Assembly: GCA_037447655.1 (NCBI GenBank)
Contig: JBBHKE010001486.1
Span: forward strand, 295,875 to 359,874
Direction: 5' to 3'
DNA from: Zygnema cylindricum
Lineage: Eukaryota; Streptophyta; Zygnematophyceae; Zygnematales; Zygnemataceae
Length of the DNA stretch: 64,000 nucleotides
Of the stretch, positions 12,308 to 22,690 are shown piece after piece. Below the pieces are notes generated by a model. It worked only from the letters and a program-made list of their open reading frames with translations, was not told the origin of the DNA and ran no database searches. Within the stretch, counting starts at the first letter, position 1. Each line of letters opens with the position of its first letter. The position numbers were made by a program, and so were the translations under genes.

Positions 12308-12475
12308 CTGCACGGTTCAAAAAGACAACTTATAAGCTATGAAAGTTCCTCTACTATATAATTTACCGTACGGATCAAAAGGACAACTTGTAAGCCATGA
12401 AAGTTCCTCTACCGTGCATTTTACCGTACGGTTCAAAAAGACAACTGTAAGCCGTAAAAGTTTGAGAAAGGAAAG
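12308..12475. repeat. 58-bp tandem repeat, about three copies
   Basis: Copies start near 12313, 12371 and 12429 with CGGTTCAAAAAGACAACT-like sequence, then TGAAAGTTCCTCTA and TTTACCGTACGG. The 58-bp spacing is constant. The array lies 90 to 260 bp upstream of the first SOD exon found, in its promoter or first intron. Confidence 0.85.
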
Positions 12476-14998
12476 GGAAGAGATTGACCATTTAAGGTTT
12501 TCTGCAAAATGCCCGAGGTGAGCTGCAGTAGAGAAACTCTTTGCTCGAAGTATAGAGCAATGGAGGCTGAGGTAGGAAAATGACGCAATGAATTTATAAT
12601 AGATTTGTTTAACATCCACACTCATTCTGTGCAGCACGGATTCTTGACACGTGTACGGATCATAAGCGAGCCGTACGGAATAGATTTAGGTGTACGGTTT
12701 CTGATAAGCCTTGTTGATACGAACATACAAAAGTTTACAAACCAGGCTGAAGGGTGTATGGAGGGAAGGAAATAAGATTGAGCAATAGAATACTCTTAAG
12801 TTTGTTTGTTCGAGAATAAAAATTGTTTATGAATGGTTTTGAACTAGTGTAGTTTTGAGAGAGGCGAAGTAAAGATAGCAGAGGGAAGGAGCTTAGCATT
12901 ACAAGTAATAAGATTGTACAAAAAAAATAGAGAGCCTTGAGGTTCGTATTGAATTCTGTTCAGAATTGAGGAGGAGAGCGATGAGACAGCCAAACGCGGA
13001 GGTGAGAGATGACGTGTATAAAGTGATTTTATCTTTTTTTTCTTTTTCAGATTATTAGCAATTTATCTGAATTTGGCTCCTTTTGTGATAGCTTGTTAAA
13101 TTTGTAAAATTTTTGACTCATTTGTATGTAAAGCTTATTATATTTGTAAAAAAATGTTTTATTTTGAATATAATGTTCTGACGCCTGGTGCTCCTTCCTT
13201 TCTCTTTGAACTGTTCCGTATTTTAGAAGTTCTTAAAATTTATGGCTATTTTTATAACCTTACAAAATGCCAAACTTGGTAATCTTTTCATTTGTACTCC
13301 ATAGATTCAACATGATCTATGGTATTCTGTTCGACACAGTATTTCTGAATTTGGAGAAAATTCCAAATTTTATTTGTTAAGGTTTGAAACATTTATTGGT
13401 CGGAAAGACACCGCAGATATCATGATCAGGGCAATCAGTCCCATGGCTCCTTCCTTTGTGTTGTTTTTAATTTTACTCGACTTTTTATATTTAACATTAT
13501 TATTAGGATTTTTTGCTTGATGATGTGTAACTTGGTTGAAGAACAGGTGTGAGTGACTAACAGTAGCTTTAATCATCAAGTATAGCGATTGGTTTCTTGA
13601 CCAATCCGGTCTGGTTAGTTGCCTACTTTGCTTGTTGTTCTCATTCTTAGCGTTATCTTCTTTGACTGCACCTTTTATGTTTTACATTCCTACTTACGCT
13701 CATTGCATTCAAGTTCCACAAAGAAAGAGCACAAACTTTCATGCAATTCGCACACATTTCCTCAACAGTACAGCTGCCAAATCCATTACTTTTGTAAAAA
13801 AATGTCTTCTCAATGCACATGTTCCAATTCAATTTTATAAAGCAGAAGGCGCTTTTTCATCTCACACTGCTGCATTTTGCTTTCCTCTTATCCACTTGAG
13901 CTTTGTCTTCACTTGAGCTCAATAATGCTTTAATCACATTTGCATATATCAAAAGCTGTTGTCACATTGAATTTTAAGCAGACATACATCCATTGCCTAT
14001 GAAAAATACAAACTTTGTTCGTCAATGCGGAATAATTTCACAATCATGTCAATTTCAAAAAAATAAAACACATTTCGGAGAATCAGATTGGGGCTAACTT
14101 CTAGAGGTCTTCCTTTCTTTTACGTTTAGCGAGAATATGTTTTATATTTGCGGCAAACCAATGTCTCTTGAAGCTTTCCTTAATCTTTATGACAAGCAAG
14201 AACACTGTAGACAGATGAAATACCAAGGATTGCAGAGGTCCCACTACTTTCATGAAACTTTTGCATGCTTGAACAGAAAGGAACCATTTGATATCGCAAT
14301 GTTTACTTGTATTAGAGCACTTGTGCAACATAACAAAAAAATATGCTTTTTTTGCAGAAGGTGACAGAATGGCTACATGCAGGCCAACCATGGAACGAAA
14401 CATGCCCGCTTAATCAACATTCTGATGGTCCTGGCCAAAATTAAAGATCCATTCCAGAGAAGAAAAACACTCCTTTTAAAAAAAAATGACTAAATTCTCA
14501 ACAATGTAAGAATTCTTGCTGGAAAAAACGACTAACAATTCAACAATAATGTGCTACCAGATCTTCAACAACGGTGCAAAGTTATTCCGCGGAGGGACAA
14601 AAACGTGTAGCGGTTTTTTCTCTCCTTGAAAAATCTCTCGGAGTATTCAGATAAGTTTTCAATAATGATCACAACAAACGGTGTAGTATCAATAAGAGAG
14701 TCTTATCTACATCGACCTCAACACCGAACAATAATTTTTATGCTGACGGGCTGCAAATATTCTCTAACATTGCCATATTACATCCTCAAGCGACAATTGT
14801 CGCTACAGAACTCACTGGCAAGAAAAAAAGGCCCAAATTAAACTAAAAAACCTAACAGCACCATCACAATTGAGAATCTTCTCTCCATCAAAAAGCTCTT
14901 AGCAAACCCATGAACCTGTACAAAATTCTCAACTTTATGTAAAGCTGGTCGTGCGAACTTCTATCACAAACAAAAATGTTTCTTACAAGCCTACAAAA
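12476..14998. other. No gene recognised between SOD and bZIP
   Basis: The high end should be the bZIP 3' UTR and the low end the SOD 5' region. Short open frames are present but none has family motifs. A possible extra 3' bZIP exon cannot be excluded. Confidence 0.4.
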
Positions 14999-15922
14999 TT
15001 ATGACCTACCAAGAGCTGAAACATCAGGATGAACCTGCTGAAGTGTGTCAACAGTACTGATTCCGGACGAAGGTGGACAATTGCTTCCATTTACACAATC
15101 TCCCGTAGCCATAGTCATCTCCCCTTTGGTTTCAACCATACAGCTTCCATGGCCAACGTCGCAGGCAGGCCACGCAGGTGTTCCTGGATGACTTCTTAAC
15201 ACTCGTATACTTTTCTGCATACATGGAAGTTGAGGCTCACAAGGAAGGTCCACAGTTTGCAGATAATACTGACCATGGCTGCCAGGTAATCCAGAAGGAT
15301 CTGTATTGATAGGAATCAATTGAACGGGAGTTCCAGAGTCTCCTCCTCCTCTCTCAGGAGCGTATGTACGGAAAGAGACAGCACTAGTATTATTAGCACC
15401 TATTTCTGCATCAACTTTGCCTCTAATTTCAGATAATAACGCACGTAATCTCACAACTTCTGCTTCCAGTGCTGTTTGTGCCTGTAGTCTTCTCATAAGT
15501 TGCTGGTTTCGCTCTCTTTCTTTTGCTAACTGCTCTTCCAACTGTGCCGTGTGAGCTTTCTTCCGTTCTCTGTATTTCCTTACAGCTTCTCTATTACCTA
15601 CAGATCTCTTCTTGCTGTCGGTTGTCATTGTTGTCATCTTTTCAAAATCCTTTTCATCTCCTCTTTCAGTCTTCTCGCCAGTAGAACATGAAACTTCAGG
15701 AGCAGCAAGGAGCTGTGTATGCGTATGTGAACAAGAATGAGTATGTGTATTATCCGGACCTGGAGGATTACAAAAATGTCTATGAGTGCAAGTTTGTAGC
15801 GTCTCAAAAAGGTCATCCATAGCGCCCTCTTCTCCACCAGTAACAGGATCAAAGTCAAGCATTCCTCCAAAACCATACAGTCCATCTTCGGGAAGGTCCA
15901 TACTGCTGCTTTCAAGTGACAT
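14999..15922 (-). CDS. bZIP19/23-like: Group F bZIP transcription factor with zinc-sensor motif
   Basis: An uninterrupted frame of 307 residues. Near residues 44-69 is a Cys/His-rich motif (CTHRHFCNPPGPDN, then THTHSCSHTHT), the zinc-sensor motif that defines plant group F bZIPs. Residues 103-124 are the basic region with the N-x7-R signature (NREAVRKYR), followed by a leucine zipper to about 165 (LEEQLAKERERNQQL..., then LEAEVVRLRALLSEI). A CDVGHGSCM block near the C-terminus also recalls the family. Arabidopsis bZIP19/23 bind zinc directly through the sensor motif and activate ZIP transporters under zinc deficiency from the 10-bp element RTGTCGACAY. The start is the ATG at 15922; an in-frame GTG precedes it. 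The frame ends at TAA 14999-15001, but a strong donor (G/GTAGGT) sits just before it, so one more exon is possible. Confidence 0.9.
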   Translation of the reverse strand: MSLESSSMDLPEDGLYGFGGMLDFDPVTGGEEGAMDDLFETLQTCTHRHFCNPPGPDNTHTHSCSHTHTQLLAAPEVSCSTGEKTERGDEKDFEKMTTMTTDSKKRSVGNREAVRKYRERKKAHTAQLEEQLAKERERNQQLMRRLQAQTALEAEVVRLRALLSEIRGKVDAEIGANNTSAVSFRTYAPERGGGDSGTPVQLIPINTDPSGLPGSHGQYYLQTVDLPCEPQLPCMQKSIRVLRSHPGTPAWPACDVGHGSCMVETKGEMTMATGDCVNGSNCPPSSGISTVDTLQQVHPDVSALGRS

Positions 15923-16361
15923 CACCGGATTTGAAGCTCCTGTTTCTGCCAGCGATTATATATCATCAACTAAAAACAAAGAGAATGAATTTGCATGTCT
16001 GCGAGCTTTTGGCATGTACGGAAAGTAAGACAGGCAGGAGCCTTCGCATCCTAAGATGAGGAAACGGCAATTTGAAAGAGGAGAAAGGTGGTGTCAAAAT
16101 AGGTACACACGACAGACCATATGAATAAACTCATCAAGCATCCACAGATGGTTCTTTCAAAATTTGGAGGATGTACAAGCGCCGCACAGCCATACAAGGA
16201 TCGTACGGAAGAGGGTTTGGAATGCACCCGCATCTTCTCCTGGCTATGGCTTACAGAGTACAGACTGAAAACCGTACAGAAGTACAAATGTCTCGGATAA
16301 TATTCTGGACTTTACTACAGTACAGTAAAGACTAGGTCGTTCAGACTAATGTACTGTACAG
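15923..16361 (-). other. bZIP 5' region
   Basis: Upstream of the bZIP start on the minus strand. It likely holds the 5' UTR and proximal promoter. Two AG acceptor-like sites (GGCAG, ACAG) lie within 30 bp of the start, so a leader intron is possible. No coding seen. Confidence 0.35.
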
Positions 16362-16363
16362 TA

Positions 16364-16945
16364 CACCGCCAATTGTTATTAGCGTTTAGAAATTATTAGT
16401 GTTAAAAATTAATTAGCGTTATCAACGCTAATTTTAGTTTTTCAAGATTTCGAAAAAAAATGTATACTCTAATTGATCCATAACGCTGATTTGGGTACAG
16501 CGGATCTGCCATCAGGATCTTCACAGTAAAATAGGTAGAAGTACAAAATCTGACAAATCGTACACCGTCGCGTCCTTTTACTCAAATTTATTAATAACTC
16601 AAATTTGGGAATTCTGCCGTATAATTAATAAACGATCAATATCTCTACACTAAAACAGGTACGATCTCAGTCTGCCTTTTATTCTGAGCGCAGTTTTACG
16701 TGCGATCACGATTATTTAATCCATGATTCGTACTTTTCTACTTAACAAAGTACCATTTTGTACGGAGTGACACATTCCGTACTCCACACTATTATTAAAG
16801 GTCACAAATTAAAATTACTAACGATAATTCACCAGAATCTTAATTAACGTAAAAAAAAAATGTTATCAATTATATTTCAGGCTTTGGGGTCAAAATTTGG
16901 GGGGTGCCGATGTAGCGTTAATAACGCTAATAACGATTGGCGGTG
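16364..16945. mobile_element. TA-flanked MITE (CACCGCC family), 582 bp
   Basis: Begins CACCGCCAATTGTTATTAG and ends CTAATAACGATTGGCGGTG, an inverted repeat of about 19 bp with one mismatch. It is flanked by TA on both sides (16362-16363, 16946-16947) and has no coding. It shares ends and internal blocks with seven or more copies in the window. Confidence 0.85.
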
Positions 16946-16947
16946 TA

Positions 16948-18176
16948 CCGTACAGTAGTGTCCATACTATCCAACATTAATTGTACTATATACTCTTGGT
17001 ATCGTGGAAGGTATAGCTTAGGGTATGCCCCCACGCGCCAAAGTAAGGGTTTTTTCCTGTCGTTATCCTGTAAAACTTAGCGCCGTACCGCATAAGTTTC
17101 AACCGTACAAAAAAAACAAAAAATTGAGAAGTACAATTTGCGTCATCGTCGAATTTAGAATGTACAACATGTTGTCGTCTTGTGTTCTCCGACCCACGGC
17201 CACGCCAAAAAACGTCATCTTCAAACTTTTATTTAAAACACATGGGCAGAGTGTTTTAAAACAAAGTATTTTCGTTAAACAGATAGGAACACGTATTCGC
17301 ACATGTCAAGTTTTTACTGTACTCCTCCGTTAATGTAATGTTGGTCAGTATAACTTGATAAGTCATGATACGCCCGAAATTCCATTAACCTATCTATTAA
17401 ACGTTATTCGCGATGCTTTGGATGTATATTAGTGGTTATTATAACTACACACAATAACTTATGGCATTTAATTGTGTATTGATATTATACTAGTTTATTG
17501 TTAACCATAGCTCAACGGTCTATTGTTAAGTTTAACTGACCATAACGAGAATGCTCTATATAGAAAGGCAACAACGGCGTTTTATACACGTGTCGTTGAT
17601 TATTTAAATGGTTTTTAAATAAATATGTTATAATAGTTAATGGATGCCTATGACACAAATTTACTAACTCTTGTTGTTTAATAAAGCATCTATAAATGTA
17701 AATAACTATAAACTGCACGCATTCAAAGAGAGCGAACAAAGATATTTTAAAAGTATATGGGTGGTTATCGCAACGGTGTGTAACATCATATAAAAGATTC
17801 GATAAGGTAACAATTGGTTATCATAACTTGATGAAGTGTATTTGGGTTTAAATATCACAACTAATAGGTAAAGCACGGGTCTTTACCGTGTTTAAGGTAT
17901 TTATTGGCGGTATCCACCTATTTATGTAAAATAATAAAAACATAAGACATGTTTTTTTACTTGCGGTAAAGTATCAACGGGTTAATCAAACCGAATGTTT
18001 TTCCAGGTAGACATATGCAACGTTAAAGACAAAACAAGGCATCATATTGAACGTTTAAAAACAACGGAAATAAAAAATATATAGCTAAGCAAGAAAATAA
18101 TATACGAATCCGAATGCAACACTGAAAAACAAATAGTATGTATTTCTCTAAAAAATATAAATCTAAAATTTAACGC
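16948..18176. other. AT-rich, nothing recognised
   Basis: No motif-bearing open frame on either strand and no structured repeat. Confidence 0.4.
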
Positions 18177-18220
18177 GTGATAGAGCGAAGCTCTTCTAAC
18201 TTTCGGAACCGTGACAACTT

Positions 18221-18673
18221 TCATTCAAACTCCCTTTTAGAAGATCCCTCTTTAAACATTAGTTCAGTTGAATGGGCCAAAGCCTTTTTTAGTTCCACCA
18301 TGCTCCCACTAAATTTTTCAGCTCTAATCTTTTCTAAAAAACCTATAGCCTTTGCTAAATTCCACGAAAGAGCCCTCATCAACTTTTCAATACAAACCAC
18401 AATTCTAAAACACCAAACCCATTTTATCTTTTCATTATCTACCCATACTACAAATTGAGATCCTGGTGGTTTGCATTTTGTGATTAGTTTTTTATCTAGC
18501 AACGCTTTTAATGGGGGTTGGCCTTTCAGCCCGTAATGATATTCATTAAAGATTGATTCGACATTTGCATCACTGTTGGCAATTTGTACCCTATATCCCT
18601 TCCAATTGTCCCAATCAATTTGAAACCCATGAAGCTCCGCATGGACTGAAAATAAATAATTTTGCGAATTCAT
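18221..18673 (-). CDS. Uncharacterised 150-residue protein or fragment
   Basis: An open frame of 150 residues from ATG at 18673. It has a pattern PPL...W.D...KW.W..R.V..IEKLM, then a helical SLAKA-like stretch (WNLAKAIGFLEKIRAEKF) and SGSMVELKKAL. This arrangement weakly recalls GCR1_C-like DNA-binding domains carried by some transposon proteins, but I cannot assign it. It sits next to a Ty1/copia gag fragment in the same orientation, so it may belong to a mobile element. It could also be chance: no upstream promoter or exon is evident. Composition is balanced and charged, unlike the AT-rich noise around it, which argues for real coding. Confidence 0.4.
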   Translation of the reverse strand: MNSQNYLFSVHAELHGFQIDWDNWKGYRVQIANSDANVESIFNEYHYGLKGQPPLKALLDKKLITKCKPPGSQFVVWVDNEKIKWVWCFRIVVCIEKLMRALSWNLAKAIGFLEKIRAEKFSGSMVELKKALAHSTELMFKEGSSKREFE

Positions 18674-18942
18674 CGTCGGAGATGTTTAAAAATCCGGACA
18701 AATAATTACAATAGTCAAGCATCAATCATTACAATAGTCAAGCATCTTTCCTCCTTTATAGACATATGCTTGCAGCTTATGATCAGCCAGTTTTCGTTCC
18801 TAAATCGTTTCACTCCGGTAAATATTTACAAGAGCCTCTCACAAATCGGCCGCCTGGTCCACATTTAGGTGAGGGGTAGCAAATGTTTGAGAAAGATGCC
18901 CGAGAATAAAATAAATTGTCATTATGTTGTTGAATCCCAGAT

Positions 18943-19176
18943 TTAAGTATCATTCGCCTTTGTTTTTAGAGTAGCCCCTACTGGTAAAGATCCATTAGCT
19001 ATCGGTGCAATCGGTGTGAGTTTTTCCTTTCCTTTCTCTTTATCTTTGTCCAACACAATGCTCTCTCTATCATCATCTACCTCATCTGCCTCCACAGATC
19101 CTCTTGAGAATCCGACTCCTCTAAAACCTGGTGGAACTCCCAGATTTGCATATGGCCGCCTAACACGACCACTCAT
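18943..19176 (-). pseudogene. Ty1/copia gag N-terminal fragment
   Basis: Starts MSGRVRRPYANLGVPPGF and has a charged KDKEKGKEK stretch. It aligns with the gag start near 30346-30129 (GQVKRPSQGIPPRF, EVDDRD, PLALIA). It is cut short by a stop. Confidence 0.6.
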
Positions 19177-19609
19177 AATGCCCTATAGACGTTTTTCAAA
19201 AAGAGCACCTCTCATCATAGTTTCCCAGTATATGATCCCCATTCCATTGAAAATGGGCTCCCTAGAGGGTGGGCCTATATTCTATAACACTGTGACCTCC
19301 ATTGGCCTACAGAGTATCTAGCTTATATGAAGCCTCTATGATAGAATTTGCCCTTTTGACTTTCAGACCAAATAAAAGCCACCCGGTCAAACAGTGTTTT
19401 CACCAACCTCACCTATGAAAAGGTCGAATCCGTTGAGTCAGACGCAAAAAAAATCTCTGAATTTGCTCCCATGAGCAGTAAGTTCTGTGTGGCCAAATAT
19501 GACTTATTTATACAAAAGGTCACCTGGAGAGAGGTGCCTCAAAAATTAATAAGTCCCTAAACCTTTACTCACAACTACCTACTACTAAACCCTTGACCTA
19601 TGAGAGGAC

Positions 19610-20194
19610 TGTATAGTACAAGAAGGTACAATGGTCGATGTACTTCTTGTACGGTCGTTGTACGACATGGCCGTCTAGTTGACGCTGTCAGCTCGGGAGC
19701 CATGATTCCTCCTCCCGTCTTCTTCGGTGTCCTATGATTTGCCGCCACGTGGCATTGCGTGACATTGTCTTTGATAGCCGCCAAAAGTTCATTCTGGGTT
19801 GGCGGCTGTAATAACGATCGTTCTATCAAGGTAATTCATAGGGTCAGATTTGCGTCCGTGCATTTCATCCAATTTACATGTACCACTTCGTCCGTTTGTT
19901 CCGTTAAATGAATTAACCGCCCCATTATTGTTTATATAGTTATCACGCCATATGTATGTAACGATTCTTCTACGACTGAGCGGATAAGGCAAATGGTTGT
20001 TTGATCGGCGGTGACTATGTAGGACTATGATCAAATCCTGGTTAAGTCACATATCTTTTTGTCAGAGGTCAATTTGCTTCATGTCTTCTTAGCTGCCTGA
20101 AGGCACCCATGGCTGCGTAAGTCTCAAGTACTCCAACAAGTATATAGACTTAGGGTGGCGACTAGGAAAAGCAACTAGAAAATGCATTTCAACA
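19610..20194 (-). repeat. Ty1/copia LTR, copy A (585 bp)
   Basis: Reads TGTTGAAATGC... to ...GTACTATACA on the minus strand, with TG/CA ends. A polypurine tract abuts the high side and a leader the low side. It matches LTRs at 25331-26006 and 27239-27958. No TSD tests are possible because both flanks are internal sequence. Confidence 0.75.
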
Positions 20195-20207
20195 CTCCCC
20201 TTATTTT

Positions 20208-20614
20208 CTAGTCTGTCTTTTCTTTTAGTCCACATTTCCTTCTGCAAAATATTATCTTTGGCGATGGGACAGGTTTGGTCATCATATCTTCTACCATTTC
20301 ACTATCTAGTTTATATTCATGTTTTATTATTTTATTCTCAACTTTTTCTCTTACAAAGCTCAGTCTGACATCCATATGCTTTGCCTTAAAGTGATGTTTA
20401 GGATTGACTGCAATGGCAATTGCAACCTGATTATCACTGAACACTCTCTGAACACCACTTTTATAAATCTAAGCTTTTGGATAAAGGATTTCACCCACAT
20501 TAATTCCTTTACAACAGAGCAAGAGGCCATGTACTCAACCTCCATTGTGGACTGAGCAACGATCTTTTGTTGCTTGCTACTCCAAGAGCAAGCCCCATTC
20601 CCAACATACAACAC
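20208..20614 (-). pseudogene. Ty1/copia RNase H end of pol
   Basis: Contains the copia RNase H blocks GACSWSSKQQKIVAQSTMEVEY and SDNQVAIAIAVNP, then HHFKAKHMDVRLSFVRE and DMMTKPVPSPK, the C-terminal signature of Ty1/copia pol. Two frames are needed, so a frameshift lies near 20440. The rest of pol is missing. Confidence 0.8.
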
Positions 20615-20844
20615 ATACCTAGATGTACACCTCTACATTGGAGCTTTTTATCAAACAAACTTTTATCATCTTCATAGTTTAAGGTATCACTAGAGTAGTG
20701 TTGAAATTACATTTGAGTGGATTTAAGTGTCTTTCTTTAATCCACCATTGGATTGATAAAATAATCAAAAAACTAATGTCACATTGATACGTTTGGCTTC
20801 TAGCCAAGAACACGAAAAATACCGTTGATGTCCTATTCGTACGG

Positions 20845-21425
20845 ATTTCAACTTTTTTACCAAAACTACGTAATATTCGTCGATTTCATACTTTTCGTAT
20901 GTTTCGTACCATCTTCTCTACTAAAATGTACGAAAAGCGTAATCCTTGAAATTCCTTAAAAAATCTTTAAAAGTACGAATAATAATTAAAATGTACGGAA
21001 TTATACGGAAAGTGTACCCTAAAAAACCTGAAAGTATAAAAGTGGGTACGCCGTAGTACCTTAGAAATCCTAATTTCCCTCGTATATTAACCCTAAAAGT
21101 ACGGAAATGTACGAACAATGTACGTAAGTGTACGAAAAATGTAACGTAATTGTATTGAAATGTACGGTAATTTACAATAATGTACCCTAAAATAAATAAA
21201 CCCAAAAAGTACATAAAATACGGAAAGTGTACGTACATGCATGAAAAGTGTGAGGTAGTTATACTGAAATTACCATAAAACCCTAAAAACCTCCTTTCAT
21301 AACCTTAATAAGTACGGACATATACGGACACTGTACGTAACTGTACGAAAAATGTACGGGTATAAAGTAGGGTACACATTTTATTAACTTTTCAACATCC
21401 TTTGATGTGTACCGTACGTAGTTTT
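20845..21425. repeat. GTACG-rich tract
   Basis: About 580 bp with around twenty GTACG/CGTAC words, often as TGTACGAAAAATGTACG or AGTACGGAAATGTACG. No coding. It abuts the MITE at 21431, whose interior shares the same words. Confidence 0.6.
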
Positions 21426-21430
21426 CGTTA

Positions 21431-21988
21431 CACCGCCAATCGCTATTAGCATAGTGTACGCTAATTCCGTCCCACTTTTTTATTATTATTCTCCATTAGC
21501 GTAGTTGATTCTATTTTTTTCTTTACTCTATTTAGGGTTAATTTTTGAGAACCATACAAAACGGAAGTACGTCATAATTTAATTAGTATGGTGTACGGAC
21601 AGTGTCAGACCGTACAAACTTGTACCTTTTTAAGTGAAAAAGTATAGTTAATGAGTTTTAGTAACCGCGGACGCATGAGATTGTGTGCTCTTAAAAGGGG
21701 ATATAATCGGGTTGTCAAATATCACGTTCGCACATATTCGTCCAACAACCACGTTTCGACTATGTGAAAGTACGATTTGTGTACGATTTGTCAGATTTTG
21801 TACGTATACATATATTAGTGTAAGTATGTTTGCGACCGACATTTTTTTTTTCAAAGACCCAAATTAGAATTATTAAACAATTAGAATGTACGTTTTTTTT
21901 CAAAATTTTCAAATTCTTAATTAGCGTAAACCACGGTAATTATTCATATACGCTAAAGAAACTTCTACGCTAATAGCGATTGGCGGTG
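21431..21988. mobile_element. TA-flanked MITE (CACCGCC family), 558 bp
   Basis: Ends CACCGCCAATCGCTATTAG and CTAATAGCGATTGGCGGTG form a perfect 19-bp inverted repeat, flanked by TA at 21429-21430 and 21989-21990. The interior closely matches the copy at 52072-52621. Confidence 0.9.
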
Positions 21989-21995
21989 TACTGTG

Positions 21996-22193
21996 CACCG
22001 CCAATCGCTATTAGAGTATATAACGCTAATACGGTGCCCCTAAATTTTGACCCCAAAACCTGAAATATAATTAATAACGCTATTTAAGGACGTGGACCAT
22101 AATCTGCCACGTCTCGGGCACTAAATAATAATCAATAACGCGAATTATTTTTTGACGCTATTTAATCCTTGACTCTAATAGCGATTGGCGGTG
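21996..22193. mobile_element. Short MITE (CACCGCC family), 198 bp
   Basis: The same 19-bp inverted ends as its neighbour, with only 7 bp (TACTGTG) between the two. The flanks are TG and CA instead of TA. It looks like an internally deleted copy sharing the terminal blocks of the 16364-16945 copy. Confidence 0.85.
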
Positions 22194-22419
22194 CACGGGA
22201 CATCCATGGAAAATACAGTAATTCTTTCACCGCTGACAGCTGTTTTCACGCATGCGATCATTTTGCACGCGTGTATAAATAACGTTTTTCAAACAAGTTA
22301 AAACCTTATAATTTGAGGCCAAAACGGACAAATAATTCTGGCCCGGATAGCCGGCATTTGACTTATCGTTGGGTGACTGGGCCGTGCTGAGATGCTGGCG
22401 TATCTGTCCGTAATCTCTA

Positions 22420-22690
22420 CACCGTGAATCGTTATTAGCGTATAGAAATTATTAGTGTATATAATGAATTAGTGTCATTTACTCTAATTTGTGTATCAAT
22501 ACCATTTTCAAAAAAATGTTTAATTGTAATTTCTCCATAACGCTGATTTGGTTATACATGATCCGCCGTTGTAGCATATACGGTAAAATAGGTAGAAGTA
22601 CAAAATCTGACAATCCGTACGACGTGGCGTCCGTCCCCTATAAAATTCCATAATTCTATTTTGGGTTTGCGAATATACAATCATTACACC
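22420..22690. mobile_element. MITE remnant (CACCGTG variant), right end lost
   Basis: Starts TA-CACCGTGAATCGTTATTAGCGT and continues with family-internal sequence (ATAACGCTGATTTGG, also seen near 16482). No matching right end was found. Confidence 0.5.

Larger units (their letters stand above)
18943..20640 (-). mobile_element. Ty1/copia fragment, permuted: pol end - LTR - leader - gag
   Basis: On the minus strand the order is RNase H end of pol (20614-20208), polypurine tract (GAAAATAAGGGGAG), an LTR (20194-19610), leader (19609-19177) and gag N-terminus (19176-18943). One LTR thus has internal sequence on both sides, the order of a head-to-tail tandem or an inserted one-LTR circle. It belongs to the same family as the complex at 24890-31632. 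Confidence 0.75.

Noticed and set aside
12735-12897. Ser-rich minus-strand frame starting MLSSFPLLSLLRLS as a SOD transit peptide
   Set aside because: No donor in the phase needed to join the first SOD exon found. The composition alone is not evidence enough.
17025-17333. 102-residue plus-strand open frame
   Set aside because: No motif, an overlapping minus-strand frame of similar length, and no gene context.
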